Below are positions 37,786-46,677 of a DNA stretch of 64,000 bases, one piece after another. Source of the stretch: Nocardioides sp. ChNu-153 (GTDB lineage: Bacteria > Actinomycetota > Actinomycetes > Propionibacteriales > Nocardioidaceae); contig NZ_JADEVT010000012.1 of the NCBI RefSeq assembly GCF_030466625.1, positions 1-64,000 of the forward strand. The letters run 5' to 3'. Every line of letters starts with the position of its first letter. Within the stretch, counting starts at the first letter, position 1. The position numbers were made by a program, and so were the translations under genes. The notes beneath the pieces were generated by a model. It made no database searches. It worked only from the letters and a program-made list of their open reading frames with translations, and was not told where the DNA came from.

Positions 37786-38640
37786 GTGGGTTCCTTCCGC
37801 TTCCTGCTGTCCCGGCGCTGGATCCTGTTCGGGATCGCCGTCGTGCTGCTCACCTACCTGGCGTGGGTGCTGGGCCAGTGGCAGTTCCACCGGCTCGACG
37901 ACCGCCGCGACCGCAACTCGATCGTGGAGCGCAACGAGGGTCGGGAGCCGGTCGAGGTGACCGACGTGCTGGGCGTCGGCGAGCCGGTGGACGCCGGCGA
38001 GGAGTGGACCGCGGTGACGGCGACCGGCACCTACGCCGTCGAGGACTCCGTGGTGGTCCGCTACCGCACCCGTGACAGCGCCCCGGGCGTCGACGTCGTC
38101 GTCCCGCTCGTCCTCGCCGACGGCACCTCCCTGCTCGTCGACCGCGGCTGGATGGCCACGGAGAACAGCGGGGGCCTGCGCGGCACCGACACGGACGCGC
38201 TGCCCGCTCCCCCGCCCGGCGAGGTGACCGTGACCGGCTGGGTGCGGCGCGACGCCACCGACGGCGGCAGCACCGCGGTCACGCAGCAGTCGACGCGCTC
38301 GATCTCCTCGGCCCGCATCGGCGAGGCGCTGGACCGCGAGGTGCTCACGGGCTTCGTCGACCTGGCCGAGGAGTCCCCCGAGGCCGCCGAGCCCCTCGAC
38401 CCGCCGCCGCTGCCGGAGCTCGACGAGGGCCCGCACCTCTTCTACGGGCTGCAGTGGTGGTTCTTCGGCCTGCTCGCCGTGTTCGGCTTCTGCTACCTCG
38501 CGTACGACGAGTGGCGCGGCGGACCCGCCCGCCGTGACCGGCTGCGCGCCGAGCGCCGGGCCCGCGCCGAGGAGGAGGAGCGCAAGCAGGCCGAGGTGCA
38601 GGCCCGCATCCGCGCCGAGCGGGAGCGCTCCCGCACCTGA
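37786..38640 (+). CDS. SURF1 family cytochrome oxidase assembly protein
   Basis: A 284-residue membrane protein with one segment at residues about 8-28 and another at about 220-240, flanking a periplasmic domain, the SURF1 layout. Motifs: LGQWQFHRLDDR, LLVDRGWM and the late LQWWFFGLLAVFGF. SURF1 assists heme A insertion into cytochrome c oxidase, in keeping with ctaA and ctaB elsewhere in the window. The C-terminus is a charged Arg/Glu helix of about 40 residues. The GTG start follows a TAGCCT box. Confidence 0.92.
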   Translation: MGSFRFLLSRRWILFGIAVVLLTYLAWVLGQWQFHRLDDRRDRNSIVERNEGREPVEVTDVLGVGEPVDAGEEWTAVTATGTYAVEDSVVVRYRTRDSAPGVDVVVPLVLADGTSLLVDRGWMATENSGGLRGTDTDALPAPPPGEVTVTGWVRRDATDGGSTAVTQQSTRSISSARIGEALDREVLTGFVDLAEESPEAAEPLDPPPLPELDEGPHLFYGLQWWFFGLLAVFGFCYLAYDEWRGGPARRDRLRAERRARAEEEERKQAEVQARIRAERERSRT

Positions 38641-38646
38641 CGCCCG

Positions 38647-40542
38647 TCAGCCGGCGGGCGTGACGTCGTCGCGCAGCTGGGTGCCGTGGAGCGTGGCGTA
38701 GAGCCCGCCCTGCGCCAGCAGCTCCGCGTGGGTGCCGCTCTGCACGATGCGGCCGTCGTCGACCACGAGGATGCGGTGGGCGTTGCGCACCGTCGAGAGC
38801 CGGTGGGCGATGACGAGCGAGGTCCGCCCCTCGAGCGCCGCGTCGAGGGCCCGCTGCACGGCCTGCTCGGACTCGCCGTCCAGGTGGGCGGTGGCCTCGT
38901 CGAGCACGACCAGCGGCGGCGCCTTGAGCAGCAGCCGGGCGATCGCGAGCCGCTGGCGCTCGCCCCCGGAGAGCCGGTAGCCCCGGTCCCCCACGACGGT
39001 GTCGAGGCCGTGGGTCAGCGAGCGCACCAGCGGGGCGATGCGGGCGGCCTCGAGGGCGTCCCAGATCTGCTCCTCGCTCGCGTCGGGCCGCGCGTAGCGC
39101 AGGTTCGCCCGGATCGTGTCGTGGAACATGTGGGCGTCCTGCGTGACGTAGCCGACCACGTCCTCCAACGACTCCAGCGTCACCGAGCGCACGTCGTGGC
39201 CGGCGACGCGCACGGTGCCGGACGTGGCGTCGTACAGGCGGGCCACCAGGTGGGTGATCGTGGTCTTGCCGGCGCCGGAGGGGCCGACGAGGGCGACCGT
39301 CTGACCGGGCTCGGCGACGAACGTGATGTCGTGCAGCACGGGCTCGGCGGCGGCGCCGCGGTCGGGGCTGGCGACCGCCTCGAGCGAGGCCAGCGTCGTC
39401 GTCGACGGGTCCGGGTAGGCGAAGCCGACGTGGTCGAACTCCAGCCGCACCCCGCGGCTCCCGTCCGCCACCCGCAGCGGCACCGCGTCGGCCCGCTCCG
39501 TCACCGTCGACGGCAGGTCGAGCACCTCGAAGACCCGCTCGAAGCTGACCAGCGCCGTCATCACGTCGATGCGCACGTTCGACAGGCCCTGCATCGGCCC
39601 GAGGAGGCGCAGCAGCAGGGTCGCCAGGGCGAGCAGCGTGCCGAGCGTCAGGTCGCCCCGCACCACGAGCCAGCCGCCGACGCCGTACACGAGCGCGGTC
39701 GCCATGGCCGGGACGAGCATCATGACCGAGGCGAAGAGGCGGGTCAGCAGGGCGATGCGGACGCCGAGGTCGCGGACCCGGGTCGCCTTGGCCGCGTAGA
39801 GCGCGTCCTCCTCGCCCCGGCGCCCGAACAGCTTCAGCAGCATCGCGCCGCCGACGTTGAAGCGCTCCGTCATGACGTTGCCGAGGTCGGCGTTGCCGTC
39901 CATCTGCTCGCGGGTGAGCCCGGCCAGGCGGGCGCCCACCCAGCGCGACACCCCGAACAGCACGGGGAACATCACGAGGCACAGCAGCGTCACCTGCCAG
40001 CTCAGGGCCACCATCGTCACGCCGACGACCACGACGGCCACCGAGTTGGCGACGACGTTCGACAGCACCGTGGTGAACGCGCGCTGCGCGCCGATGACGT
40101 CGTTGTTGAGCCGCGAGACCAGGGCACCGGTCTGGGTGCGCGTGAAGAAGGCGAGGCCCTGGCGCTGCACGTGGGCGAAGACCTGGGTGCGCAGGTCGAG
40201 GATGAGGCCCTCCCCGATGCGCGACGACAGCCAGCCGCCGAGCACGCCGAGGGCGGCGTCGACGAGCGCCACCACGGCCATGAGACCGGCGACGACGGCG
40301 ACGACCTGCACGTCGCCCGCGACCACGCCGTCGTCCACCAGCCGCTGCACCAGCAGCGGGGTGACGACGACGAGCATCGCGTCGAGCACGGTGACGCCGG
40401 CGAACGCCGTGAGCACCCGCCGGTGGGGACGCGCGGCGCCGACCACCCGTCGTACGACGGCGCGGTCCACCCGCGTGCCGACCGCCGAGCGGTCGGTGCG
40501 CAGGTGACGCCACGCGGCACCCATCCCGGTCATCCCCGACAT
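38647..40542 (-). CDS. ABC exporter (fused permease and ATPase)
   Basis: About 631 residues: a six-segment exporter membrane domain (residues about 45-330) and a nucleotide-binding domain (about 375-620) with Walker A GPSGAGKTTITHLV, signature LSGGERQRLAIARLLL and Walker B LVVLDEATAHLD. It is a homodimer- or heterodimer-type exporter of unknown substrate. ATG 40542 is my choice; ATGs at 40533, 40524 and an upstream one at 40584 are in frame. The gene converges with SURF1 six bases apart and is divergent from the cyclase gene. Confidence 0.88.
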   Translation of the reverse strand: MSGMTGMGAAWRHLRTDRSAVGTRVDRAVVRRVVGAARPHRRVLTAFAGVTVLDAMLVVVTPLLVQRLVDDGVVAGDVQVVAVVAGLMAVVALVDAALGVLGGWLSSRIGEGLILDLRTQVFAHVQRQGLAFFTRTQTGALVSRLNNDVIGAQRAFTTVLSNVVANSVAVVVVGVTMVALSWQVTLLCLVMFPVLFGVSRWVGARLAGLTREQMDGNADLGNVMTERFNVGGAMLLKLFGRRGEEDALYAAKATRVRDLGVRIALLTRLFASVMMLVPAMATALVYGVGGWLVVRGDLTLGTLLALATLLLRLLGPMQGLSNVRIDVMTALVSFERVFEVLDLPSTVTERADAVPLRVADGSRGVRLEFDHVGFAYPDPSTTTLASLEAVASPDRGAAAEPVLHDITFVAEPGQTVALVGPSGAGKTTITHLVARLYDATSGTVRVAGHDVRSVTLESLEDVVGYVTQDAHMFHDTIRANLRYARPDASEEQIWDALEAARIAPLVRSLTHGLDTVVGDRGYRLSGGERQRLAIARLLLKAPPLVVLDEATAHLDGESEQAVQRALDAALEGRTSLVIAHRLSTVRNAHRILVVDDGRIVQSGTHAELLAQGGLYATLHGTQLRDDVTPAG

Positions 40543-40602
40543 GCTCGTGACAACCCCCCACCACCCCGCCGTGTTCCCGCTCACGCGGGGTCCCCCGCAC
40601 CC

Positions 40603-40608
40603 TACGAT
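40603..40608 (+). promoter_or_regulatory. Candidate -10 element for the leaderless cyclase gene
   Basis: TACGAT ends seven bases before GTG 40616. This supports that GTG over the longer open frame beginning at 40541. Confidence 0.5.
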
Positions 40609-40615
40609 GCGACCC

Positions 40616-42238
40616 GTGACCAGCGCCGACGCCCGCAGCCCCTACGGCTCGCGGCTGCTCGGCGCCCCCGACCAGAGCCCGCAGGTGCTGCGCGTGCGGG
40701 TGCAGGCCCTGCTCACCTTCATCCTGCTGACCGCCAACCTCATCGGTGCCGGGGTCGTCATCGCTCTCCTGCTGCTCGTGCGCCCCGACGAGCCGCTGGG
40801 CCGCGACTTCCGGCTGGCGCACTTCATCGCGACGCCGGTGTACGTCGGGCTCGCGGTCGTCGTGGGCCTGGTCTGGATCACGCGGCGGCTCCTGCGCTCC
40901 CTGGCGTGGGCGCGGGAGGGCCGCTCCCCCACCGACCGGGAGCGGCACGAGACGCTGCGCGCCCCGCGCACGGTGATGGTGCGCCAGGGCACGCTGTGGT
41001 TCGTCGCCGTGCTGCTCTTCACGCTGCTCTCGCTGCTCACCCAGCCGAGCATCGCGCTCACCGAGTCGATCGCCGTGGCGATCGCCGGCATCGTGGTCTG
41101 CGCGATCTCCTACCTGTGGACCGAGTTCGTCCTGCGGCCCATCACGGCCCGGGCGCTCGCCGAGGGGCTGCCGCCGGTCGGGCGCGGCTCCGGCGTACGA
41201 CGACGCCTCATCATCTTCTGGGTGCTCGGCACCGGCATCCCGGTCACGGCCCTCGTCTTCGCCGCGCTGCTCTCGCTGGCCGGCGACGACCAGGTCGACC
41301 GCGTCCGCCTGGCGATCCTCATCCTCGTGCTGGGTGGTGTCGTGCTGCTGTTCGGGCTCAACATCACGACGCTGACCTCACGGGCCGTCGTCGGGCCGAT
41401 CGCGTCGGTGCAGCGCGCCCTGCGGCGCGTCGAGGCCGGCGACCTCGACGTGTCCGTCCCCGTCTACGACGCCACGGAGCTGGGCCACCTGCAGGCCGGG
41501 TTCAACCGGATGGCGGCGGGGCTGCGGGAGCGGGAGCGCATCCGCGACCTGTTCGGGCGCCACGTCGGCACCGACGTCGCCGACGCCGCCCTGCGTCAGC
41601 AGGTCGAGCTCGGCGGCGAGACCCGCGTCGTGTCCATCCTCTTCGTCGACCTCATGGGCTCCACCACGCTCGCCACGGAGCGCGAGCCCACCGCCGTCGT
41701 GGACCTGCTCAACCGGTTCTGCGCGGTCGTCATCGACGAGGTCGACCGCTCGGGCGGGCTCGTCAACAAGTTCATGGGCGACGCCGTCCTCGCGGTGTTC
41801 GGCGCCCCCGTGGCCCGTGAGGACCACGCCACGGCCGCCCTGCGCACCGCCCGCACCGTGGCGCGGCGGCTCGCCGTCGAGGTGCCGGAGCTGCGGGCCG
41901 GCGTCGGGGTCGCTACGGGGGAGGCCGTGGCCGGGAACGTGGGCGCCGAGCGCCGGTTCGAGTACACGGTGATCGGCGACGCGGTGAACTCCGCGGCCCG
42001 GCTGACCGACCTGGCGAAGGGCCGCCCCGGCCTCGTGCTCGCCGCGGCGGAGAGCGTCGACGCCGCGGTCGCCGACGAGGCGGCGCGCTGGCGCCCCGAC
42101 GGCACCGAGGTGCTGCGGGGGCGCGCGACGCCGACGCGGCTCGCCGTACCGGTCGCCGACGAGCCCGCCGATGAGCCTGCCGCGCCCGCCGAGGAGCCCG
42201 CGGCGCGGGCTCAGGCCAGCGAGACCAGCTCGGCGTAG
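40616..42238 (+). CDS. Membrane-bound class III adenylate/guanylate cyclase (6TM-HAMP-CHD)
   Basis: A 540-residue protein: six predicted membrane segments in residues about 25-270, a HAMP linker (ending near DLFGRHVGTDVADAALR) and a C-terminal cyclase domain. Catalytic elements are visible: SILFVDLMGSTTL (metal Asp), LVNKFMGDAVLAVFG (Lys and second Asp) and YTVIGDAVNSAARL (Asn/Arg). The layout matches the Rv1318c/Rv3645 group of mycobacterial cyclases. cAMP is the likely product. An Ala/Glu/Pro-rich tail ends the protein, and its last 28 bases overlap the end of the convergent ABC-F gene. Confidence 0.92.
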   Translation: MTSADARSPYGSRLLGAPDQSPQVLRVRVQALLTFILLTANLIGAGVVIALLLLVRPDEPLGRDFRLAHFIATPVYVGLAVVVGLVWITRRLLRSLAWAREGRSPTDRERHETLRAPRTVMVRQGTLWFVAVLLFTLLSLLTQPSIALTESIAVAIAGIVVCAISYLWTEFVLRPITARALAEGLPPVGRGSGVRRRLIIFWVLGTGIPVTALVFAALLSLAGDDQVDRVRLAILILVLGGVVLLFGLNITTLTSRAVVGPIASVQRALRRVEAGDLDVSVPVYDATELGHLQAGFNRMAAGLRERERIRDLFGRHVGTDVADAALRQQVELGGETRVVSILFVDLMGSTTLATEREPTAVVDLLNRFCAVVIDEVDRSGGLVNKFMGDAVLAVFGAPVAREDHATAALRTARTVARRLAVEVPELRAGVGVATGEAVAGNVGAERRFEYTVIGDAVNSAARLTDLAKGRPGLVLAAAESVDAAVADEAARWRPDGTEVLRGRATPTRLAVPVADEPADEPAAPAEEPAARAQASETSSA

Positions 42239-43809
42239 GACGCGTTCCAGAGGTCCTCGACGCCGTCGGGGAGGATGAGGACGCGGTCGGGCTCGAGCGC
42301 GAGCACCGCGCCCTCGTCGTGGGTGACGAGCACGATCGCGCCCTCGTAGCGGCGGATCGCGTCGAGCACCTCCTCGCGCGACGCGGGGTCGAGGTTGTTC
42401 GTCGGCTCGTCGAGCAGCAGCACGTTGGCGCTGGAGACCACGAGCGAGGCCAGGGCCAGGCGGGTCTTCTCGCCGCCGGAGAGCACCCCGGCCGGCTTGT
42501 GGGCGTCCTCGCCGGAGAAGAGGAACGAGCCCAGCACCGAGCGGGCCTCGGTGTCGGTGAGCTGCGGGGCCGCGCTCTGCATGTTCTCCAGCACGGTGCG
42601 CGAGGTGTCGAGGGTCTCGTGCTCCTGCGCGTAGTAGCCGACCTTGAGCCCGTGACCGGGGACCACGGAGCCCGAGTCGGGCGTGTCCACCCCGGCCAGG
42701 ATGCGCAGCATCGTCGTCTTGCCGGCGCCGTTGAGGCCGAGGATGACGACCCGCGAGCCCTTGTCGATGGCCAGGTCGACGTCGGTGAAGACCTCGAGCG
42801 AGCCGTAGGTCCGCGAGAGGCCCTCCGCCGTGAGCGGCGTCTTGCCGCACGGTGCGGGCGACGGGAAGGTGATCTTGGCGACCCGGTCGGCGGCACGCTC
42901 GCCCTCGAGGCCGGCCATCATCTTCTCGGCGCGCTTGAGCATCGACTGCGCGGCCTGCGCCTTCGACGCCTTGGCCCGCATCTTGTTGGCCTGGTCGGTG
43001 AGCGTCTTCGCCTTGTTCTCGGCGTTCATCCGCTCGCGCTTGCGGCGCTTCTCGTCGGTCTCGCGCTGGGTCAGGTAGTGCTTCCAGCCCATGTTGTAGA
43101 CGTCGATGACGCAGCGGTTCGCGTCGAGGTGGAACACCTTGTTGACGGTCTCGGCCAGCAGGTCGTTGTCGTGGCTGATGACGATGAAGCCGCCGCGGTG
43201 GGCCTTGAGGAAGTCGCGCAGCCACACGATGGAGTCGGCGTCGAGGTGGTTCGTCGGCTCGTCGAGGATGAGCACGTCGGCGCCGGAGAAGAGGATGCGC
43301 GCGAGCTCGACGCGGCGCCGCTGGCCGCCGGAGAGCGTCTTGAGCTGCTGGCCGAGGATGCGGTCGGGGATGCCGAGGCTGGCCGCGATCGTCGCCGCCT
43401 CGGCCTCGGCGGCGTACCCGCCCCCGGCGTGGAGCTCGGCGTCGGCGCGGGACCAGCGCCGCATGGCGCGGTCGGCGACGTCGGGGTCGGCCGACGCCAT
43501 CTGCTCCTCCGCCTCGCGCAGGCGGCGCACGACGTCGTCGAGCCCGCGCGCGGAGAGGATCCGGTCGCGGGCGAGCACCTCGGGGTCCCCGACGCGCGGG
43601 TCCTGCGGCAGGTAGCCGACGTCGCCCGACGACGTGACGGAGCCCGAGGCGGGCTGGGCGTCGCCGGCCAGGATCTTCGTGAGGGTGGTCTTGCCGGCGC
43701 CGTTGCGGCCGACGAGGCCGATCTTGTCCCCGGCCGCCACCCGGAACGAGACGTTCTCCATCAGGAGGCGGGCACCCGCACGGACTTCGACGTTCTGTGC
43801 GGTGATCAT
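42211..43809 (-). CDS. ABC-F family ATPase
   Basis: A 532-residue soluble protein with two ABC domains. First Walker A GRNGAGKTTLTKIL, signature LSGGQRRRVELARIL, Walker B LILDEPTNHLD; second Walker A GLNGAGKTTMLRIL, signature LSGGEKTRLALASLV, Walker B LLLDEPTNNLD. A charged linker (KRRKRERMNAENKAKT) joins them. ABC-F proteins act on ribosomes, in translation or antibiotic protection. The gene overlaps the cyclase gene tail to tail by 28 bases. TAGGAT nine bases before the ATG suggests a very short or absent leader. Confidence 0.93.
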   Translation of the reverse strand: MITAQNVEVRAGARLLMENVSFRVAAGDKIGLVGRNGAGKTTLTKILAGDAQPASGSVTSSGDVGYLPQDPRVGDPEVLARDRILSARGLDDVVRRLREAEEQMASADPDVADRAMRRWSRADAELHAGGGYAAEAEAATIAASLGIPDRILGQQLKTLSGGQRRRVELARILFSGADVLILDEPTNHLDADSIVWLRDFLKAHRGGFIVISHDNDLLAETVNKVFHLDANRCVIDVYNMGWKHYLTQRETDEKRRKRERMNAENKAKTLTDQANKMRAKASKAQAAQSMLKRAEKMMAGLEGERAADRVAKITFPSPAPCGKTPLTAEGLSRTYGSLEVFTDVDLAIDKGSRVVILGLNGAGKTTMLRILAGVDTPDSGSVVPGHGLKVGYYAQEHETLDTSRTVLENMQSAAPQLTDTEARSVLGSFLFSGEDAHKPAGVLSGGEKTRLALASLVVSSANVLLLDEPTNNLDPASREEVLDAIRRYEGAIVLVTHDEGAVLALEPDRVLILPDGVEDLWNASYAELVSLA

Positions 43810-43914
43810 CGGTCCGGGATCCTACGCGGGCCCACCCGGGTCGCGCGCATCGACGGGAGTGGCGCACGCCGCTCCCCGGGGCATCCCGACGCGCCTGACG
43901 CGCGGACGCCGACG

Positions 43915-44817
43915 CTAGAGCAGGGCCTCCAGGTGGGGGTACTGCCGCTGCAGCACCCGCAGGTACGGCGCGACGCTGGGGTGGCGGAACTTCCCGGCGA
44001 GCGCACCCTCGCCCTCCGCGGCGCGGGCCAGCACCCACTCGGCCCGGTTCAGGACGGTGTAGACCGCCGTCACCCGGGCCCCCAGGAGCGCCTCCTCGCG
44101 GGTGGCGAGGTCCTGGGGCAGCGCGGCGGCGTAGACGTCGACGAGCACCTCGAGGTCCTCCCGGGCCGACAGCGCGAGGTACCCGAGGTCCGCCCCGACG
44201 GCGCCGGTGCCGAGGGTGCTCCAGTCGAGGGCGAGCACGTCGTCGCCGGAGCGCGCGCGGAAGTTCGCGGGCACGGGGTCCCCGTGCTGCAGCACCTGCG
44301 GGAGCGCGTCGAGCGCCGCGAGGTGGCGGTGGCGTCGTGCCCAGAGCCGGTCCGCGACGTCCGCGATGTTGGTGCGGGCCAGCGTGCGCCACCCGCCGCG
44401 CCACTCCACCCGGCGCACCCGGTCCGCGAGCTGGCGGCGGGCCAGCCAGTCGACCTGCGGCACGGCGTTGCCGGCGAAGACGGCGAGGCGCGCGGCGAGG
44501 TAGGGGCCCGGCAGGGGGTCCGCCTCGACGTACTCCTGGCGCAGGGTGATGCCGGTGGGGTCCTCGCTCACGTCGAGGGTGCGCACCGACCGCAGCCCCG
44601 CCGTGGAGTCCACGACGCCCGCCTGGGCGACGGCGGCCGCGCGCCGCCACCACCCGGCGTGCCGGGGGTCGGCCAGCTCGTCGGGGTCGTCGGGGCCGGG
44701 CGGCACGAACCGCTTGACGACGCTGACCGGGTCGGTGGTGCGGTCCAGCCACACCCCACCGGTCGAGGTGCCGCTCCCGCCGGGGAGGGGCACCCAGCCG
44801 TCGTCGGGCCGCCACAT
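43915..44817 (-). CDS. Aminoglycoside phosphotransferase (APH)-family kinase-like protein
   Basis: A 300-residue protein with the APH/choline-kinase fold signature: VLQHGDPVPANFRAR (catalytic loop HGD-x4-N) and VLALDWSTLGTGAVGADLGY (metal-binding Asp). An N-terminal segment with DPVSVVKRF holds a likely ATP-binding Lys. It probably phosphorylates a small molecule; there is no basis for calling it a resistance gene. A degenerate -10 (CAGACT) lies seven bases before the ATG. Confidence 0.8.
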   Translation of the reverse strand: MWRPDDGWVPLPGGSGTSTGGVWLDRTTDPVSVVKRFVPPGPDDPDELADPRHAGWWRRAAAVAQAGVVDSTAGLRSVRTLDVSEDPTGITLRQEYVEADPLPGPYLAARLAVFAGNAVPQVDWLARRQLADRVRRVEWRGGWRTLARTNIADVADRLWARRHRHLAALDALPQVLQHGDPVPANFRARSGDDVLALDWSTLGTGAVGADLGYLALSAREDLEVLVDVYAAALPQDLATREEALLGARVTAVYTVLNRAEWVLARAAEGEGALAGKFRHPSVAPYLRVLQRQYPHLEALL

Positions 44818-44864
44818 GGCCCGCAGTCTGGCAGAGCGGAGCCTCCTGGCGCGGTACGCCGCGG

Positions 44865-45482
44865 CTACGTGCCCGGCGCGTTGACCACGTCGATGCGCAC
44901 CGACGACGCGGTCACGACCGCGGCGTCGAGCTCGCCGCGACGGGGCTCGGGCACCGGCAGCCAGGGCTCCACGACCGTGTGCCGCGCCAGGCGACGGTCC
45001 TCCAGCACGGCGGCGACGGCGGTGCGGTCGCCGCCCACCACGAGCGGCAGTGCCGGCTCGCCGAGCACGACGACGGCGTGGTCGGTAGCCGCGTCGTACG
45101 CCGACCGGGCCTGGTTGTCGCGGCGACGGGCGAAGCGCTGCTGGCTCTGGCCGCCCGCCTTGCTGCGGCCCTGCACGTGGCGGCGACCGACCTTGCTGGC
45201 CACCACGCGCGGACCGGCGAGACGGGCCACCGCGAAGCCGCCCTTGCGCACGAGCAGCACGCCCCAGGTCTTCGGCGGGGCCGCGGCCGCCCGGAAGGCG
45301 TCGACGTCGGCGGCGCCGGCGTGGGTGCGTCCGAACGGCAGGACGGCGGTGAAGGTCGAGCCGTCACCGCCGGCGCCCGTCAGGCGGCCGGCGACGACGT
45401 CGGTCGTCACTCCCCCGTGGCGCTCGCCGAAGTTCGTCACCCAGCGCTCGAGGCGCTCGGGGGGTACGACGACGTCGACCAC
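44865..45482 (-). CDS. acVLRF1 family peptidyl-tRNA hydrolase (Vms1-like)
   Basis: A 205-residue protein of the actinobacterial Vms1-like release-factor-1 family. The diagnostic segment is KAGGQSQQRFARRRDNQA, containing the GGQ-like Gln region, preceded by KTWGVLLVRKGGFAVARL. Relatives of Vms1/ANKZF1 release nascent chains from stalled large ribosomal subunits. The GTG start lies 13 bases after the sufT stop, so it may be read from the suf transcript. It is followed by the divergent-free end of the operon at 44865. Confidence 0.9.
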   Translation of the reverse strand: MVDVVVPPERLERWVTNFGERHGGVTTDVVAGRLTGAGGDGSTFTAVLPFGRTHAGAADVDAFRAAAAPPKTWGVLLVRKGGFAVARLAGPRVVASKVGRRHVQGRSKAGGQSQQRFARRRDNQARSAYDAATDHAVVVLGEPALPLVVGGDRTAVAAVLEDRRLARHTVVEPWLPVPEPRRGELDAAVVTASSVRIDVVNAPGT

Positions 45483-45495
45483 GGGGGCGGACCGC

Positions 45496-46212
45496 TCAGA
45501 CGTTGAAGCCGAGGGCGCGCAGCTGGTCGCGGCCGTCGTCGGTGATCTTGTCCGGGCCCCACGGCGGCATCCAGACCCAGTTGATCGCGACGTCGTTGAC
45601 CATGCCCTCGAGCGCGCTGACGGTCTGGTCGGTGATGACGTCGGTGAGCGGGCAGGCCGCCGACGTCAGCGTCATGTCGAGGACCGCGTTGGCGTCCTCG
45701 TCGACGTGCACGCCGTACACCAGGCCCAGGTCGACGACGTTGATCCCGAGCTCGGGGTCGACGACGTCCTTCATCGCCTCGGTGACGTCCTCGACCGACA
45801 CGCTCGCGGAGCGGCTGCTGGAGACGCCGCCGCTCGCCTCGGGCACGTGCGGCAGGTCGCCGTGGTCGTGACCGTGGCCGTGGCCGTGGTGGGCGTGGTC
45901 GTGACCCGCGTGGTCGTGGTGGTCGTGACCGGCGTGGTCGTGGTGCTCCTGCGTGCCGGCGGCGAGCCCGTGGTCGCCGTGCAGCGCCTCGTGCTGCTCG
46001 TCGGCCTCGCCGGGCTCCTGCCCCTGGCCGTGACGGTGCGCGGCGCCCTGCTCGGCCGCGAGCCCGGCGGCCCGCGCGGGGGCGTCCGCGGTCGGGGCGA
46101 CCTCGCCGGGGCGGGCCGTCGGCGGGGCGTCGGTGACCTCGCCGGTCACCGGCCCGTCGGTGGTGACGAGGCCCTGCTCGTCGTGCGCCTGCTGGGGGGA
46201 CTCGGTGCTCAT
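45496..46212 (-). CDS. sufT: SufT (MIP18/DUF59) Fe-S assembly factor with His-rich extension
   Basis: A 238-residue protein. Only the last 105 or so residues form the DUF59 domain (DVVDPELGINVVDLGLVYGV, LTSAACPLTDVI with the conserved Cys). The first 130 residues are an acidic, disordered-looking region that includes a stretch at residues 90-117 with 15 His in 28 residues (pattern HDHAGHDHHDHAGHDHAHHG). That stretch could bind zinc, nickel or iron. ATG 46212 overlaps the sufU stop (ATGA), with GAGGAG upstream. SufT-type proteins deliver or mature Fe-S clusters. Confidence 0.93.
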   Translation of the reverse strand: MSTESPQQAHDEQGLVTTDGPVTGEVTDAPPTARPGEVAPTADAPARAAGLAAEQGAAHRHGQGQEPGEADEQHEALHGDHGLAAGTQEHHDHAGHDHHDHAGHDHAHHGHGHGHDHGDLPHVPEASGGVSSSRSASVSVEDVTEAMKDVVDPELGINVVDLGLVYGVHVDEDANAVLDMTLTSAACPLTDVITDQTVSALEGMVNDVAINWVWMPPWGPDKITDDGRDQLRALGFNV

Positions 46213-46673
46213 GCCTTCTCCTCGATGACTCGGGCCGTGGCGTCCTTCCAGGCCATCCACGACAGCAGGGCGCACTTCACGCGCGCGGGGAACTTGGCGA
46301 CGCCGGCGAACGCGATGCCGTCCTCCAGGACGTCCTCGTCGGGCTCCACGGTGCCCTTGCCCTGCATGAGGGTCAGGAACGACTCGTGGATCTCCATCGC
46401 CTCGTCGACGGGGCGGCCGATGACCAGGTCGGTCAGCACCGACGCGGAGGCCTGCGAGATCGAGCAGCCGACCGCGTCGTACGACACGTCCGCCACCGTC
46501 TCCGCGCCGGGCTCCCCGGTCAGGTGCACCCGCAGGGTGACCTCGTCGCCGCAGGTCGGGTTCACGTGGTGGACCTCGGCCTCGTGCGGCTCGCGCAGCC
46601 CCTTGTTGTGGGGGTTCTTGTAGTGGTCGAGGATGATCTCCTGGTAGAGGGCATCCAGATCCTGGGCGGTCAA
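46209..46673 (-). CDS. sufU: SUF system scaffold/sulfur carrier SufU
   Basis: A 154-residue NifU-like protein. Three conserved Cys-containing motifs are present: PTCGDEVTLRV, GCSISQASASVL and KCALLSWMAWKD, together with YYKNPHN-like LDHYKNPHNKG near the N-terminus. It accepts sulfur from SufS (zinc-dependent transfer) for the SufBCD scaffold. It begins four bases after sufS ends and overlaps sufT. Confidence 0.96.
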   Translation of the reverse strand: MTAQDLDALYQEIILDHYKNPHNKGLREPHEAEVHHVNPTCGDEVTLRVHLTGEPGAETVADVSYDAVGCSISQASASVLTDLVIGRPVDEAMEIHESFLTLMQGKGTVEPDEDVLEDGIAFAGVAKFPARVKCALLSWMAWKDATARVIEEKA

Positions 46674-46677
46674 CTCT

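Noticed and set aside
41378-44815. 1,145-codon open frame on the minus strand over the cyclase, ABC-F and kinase-like genes
   Set aside because: It reads through real genes in the wrong frame and has low-complexity composition.
43915-44817. Aminoglycoside resistance gene
   Set aside because: Only the general kinase fold is supported; no resistance subfamily motif or mobile context is visible.
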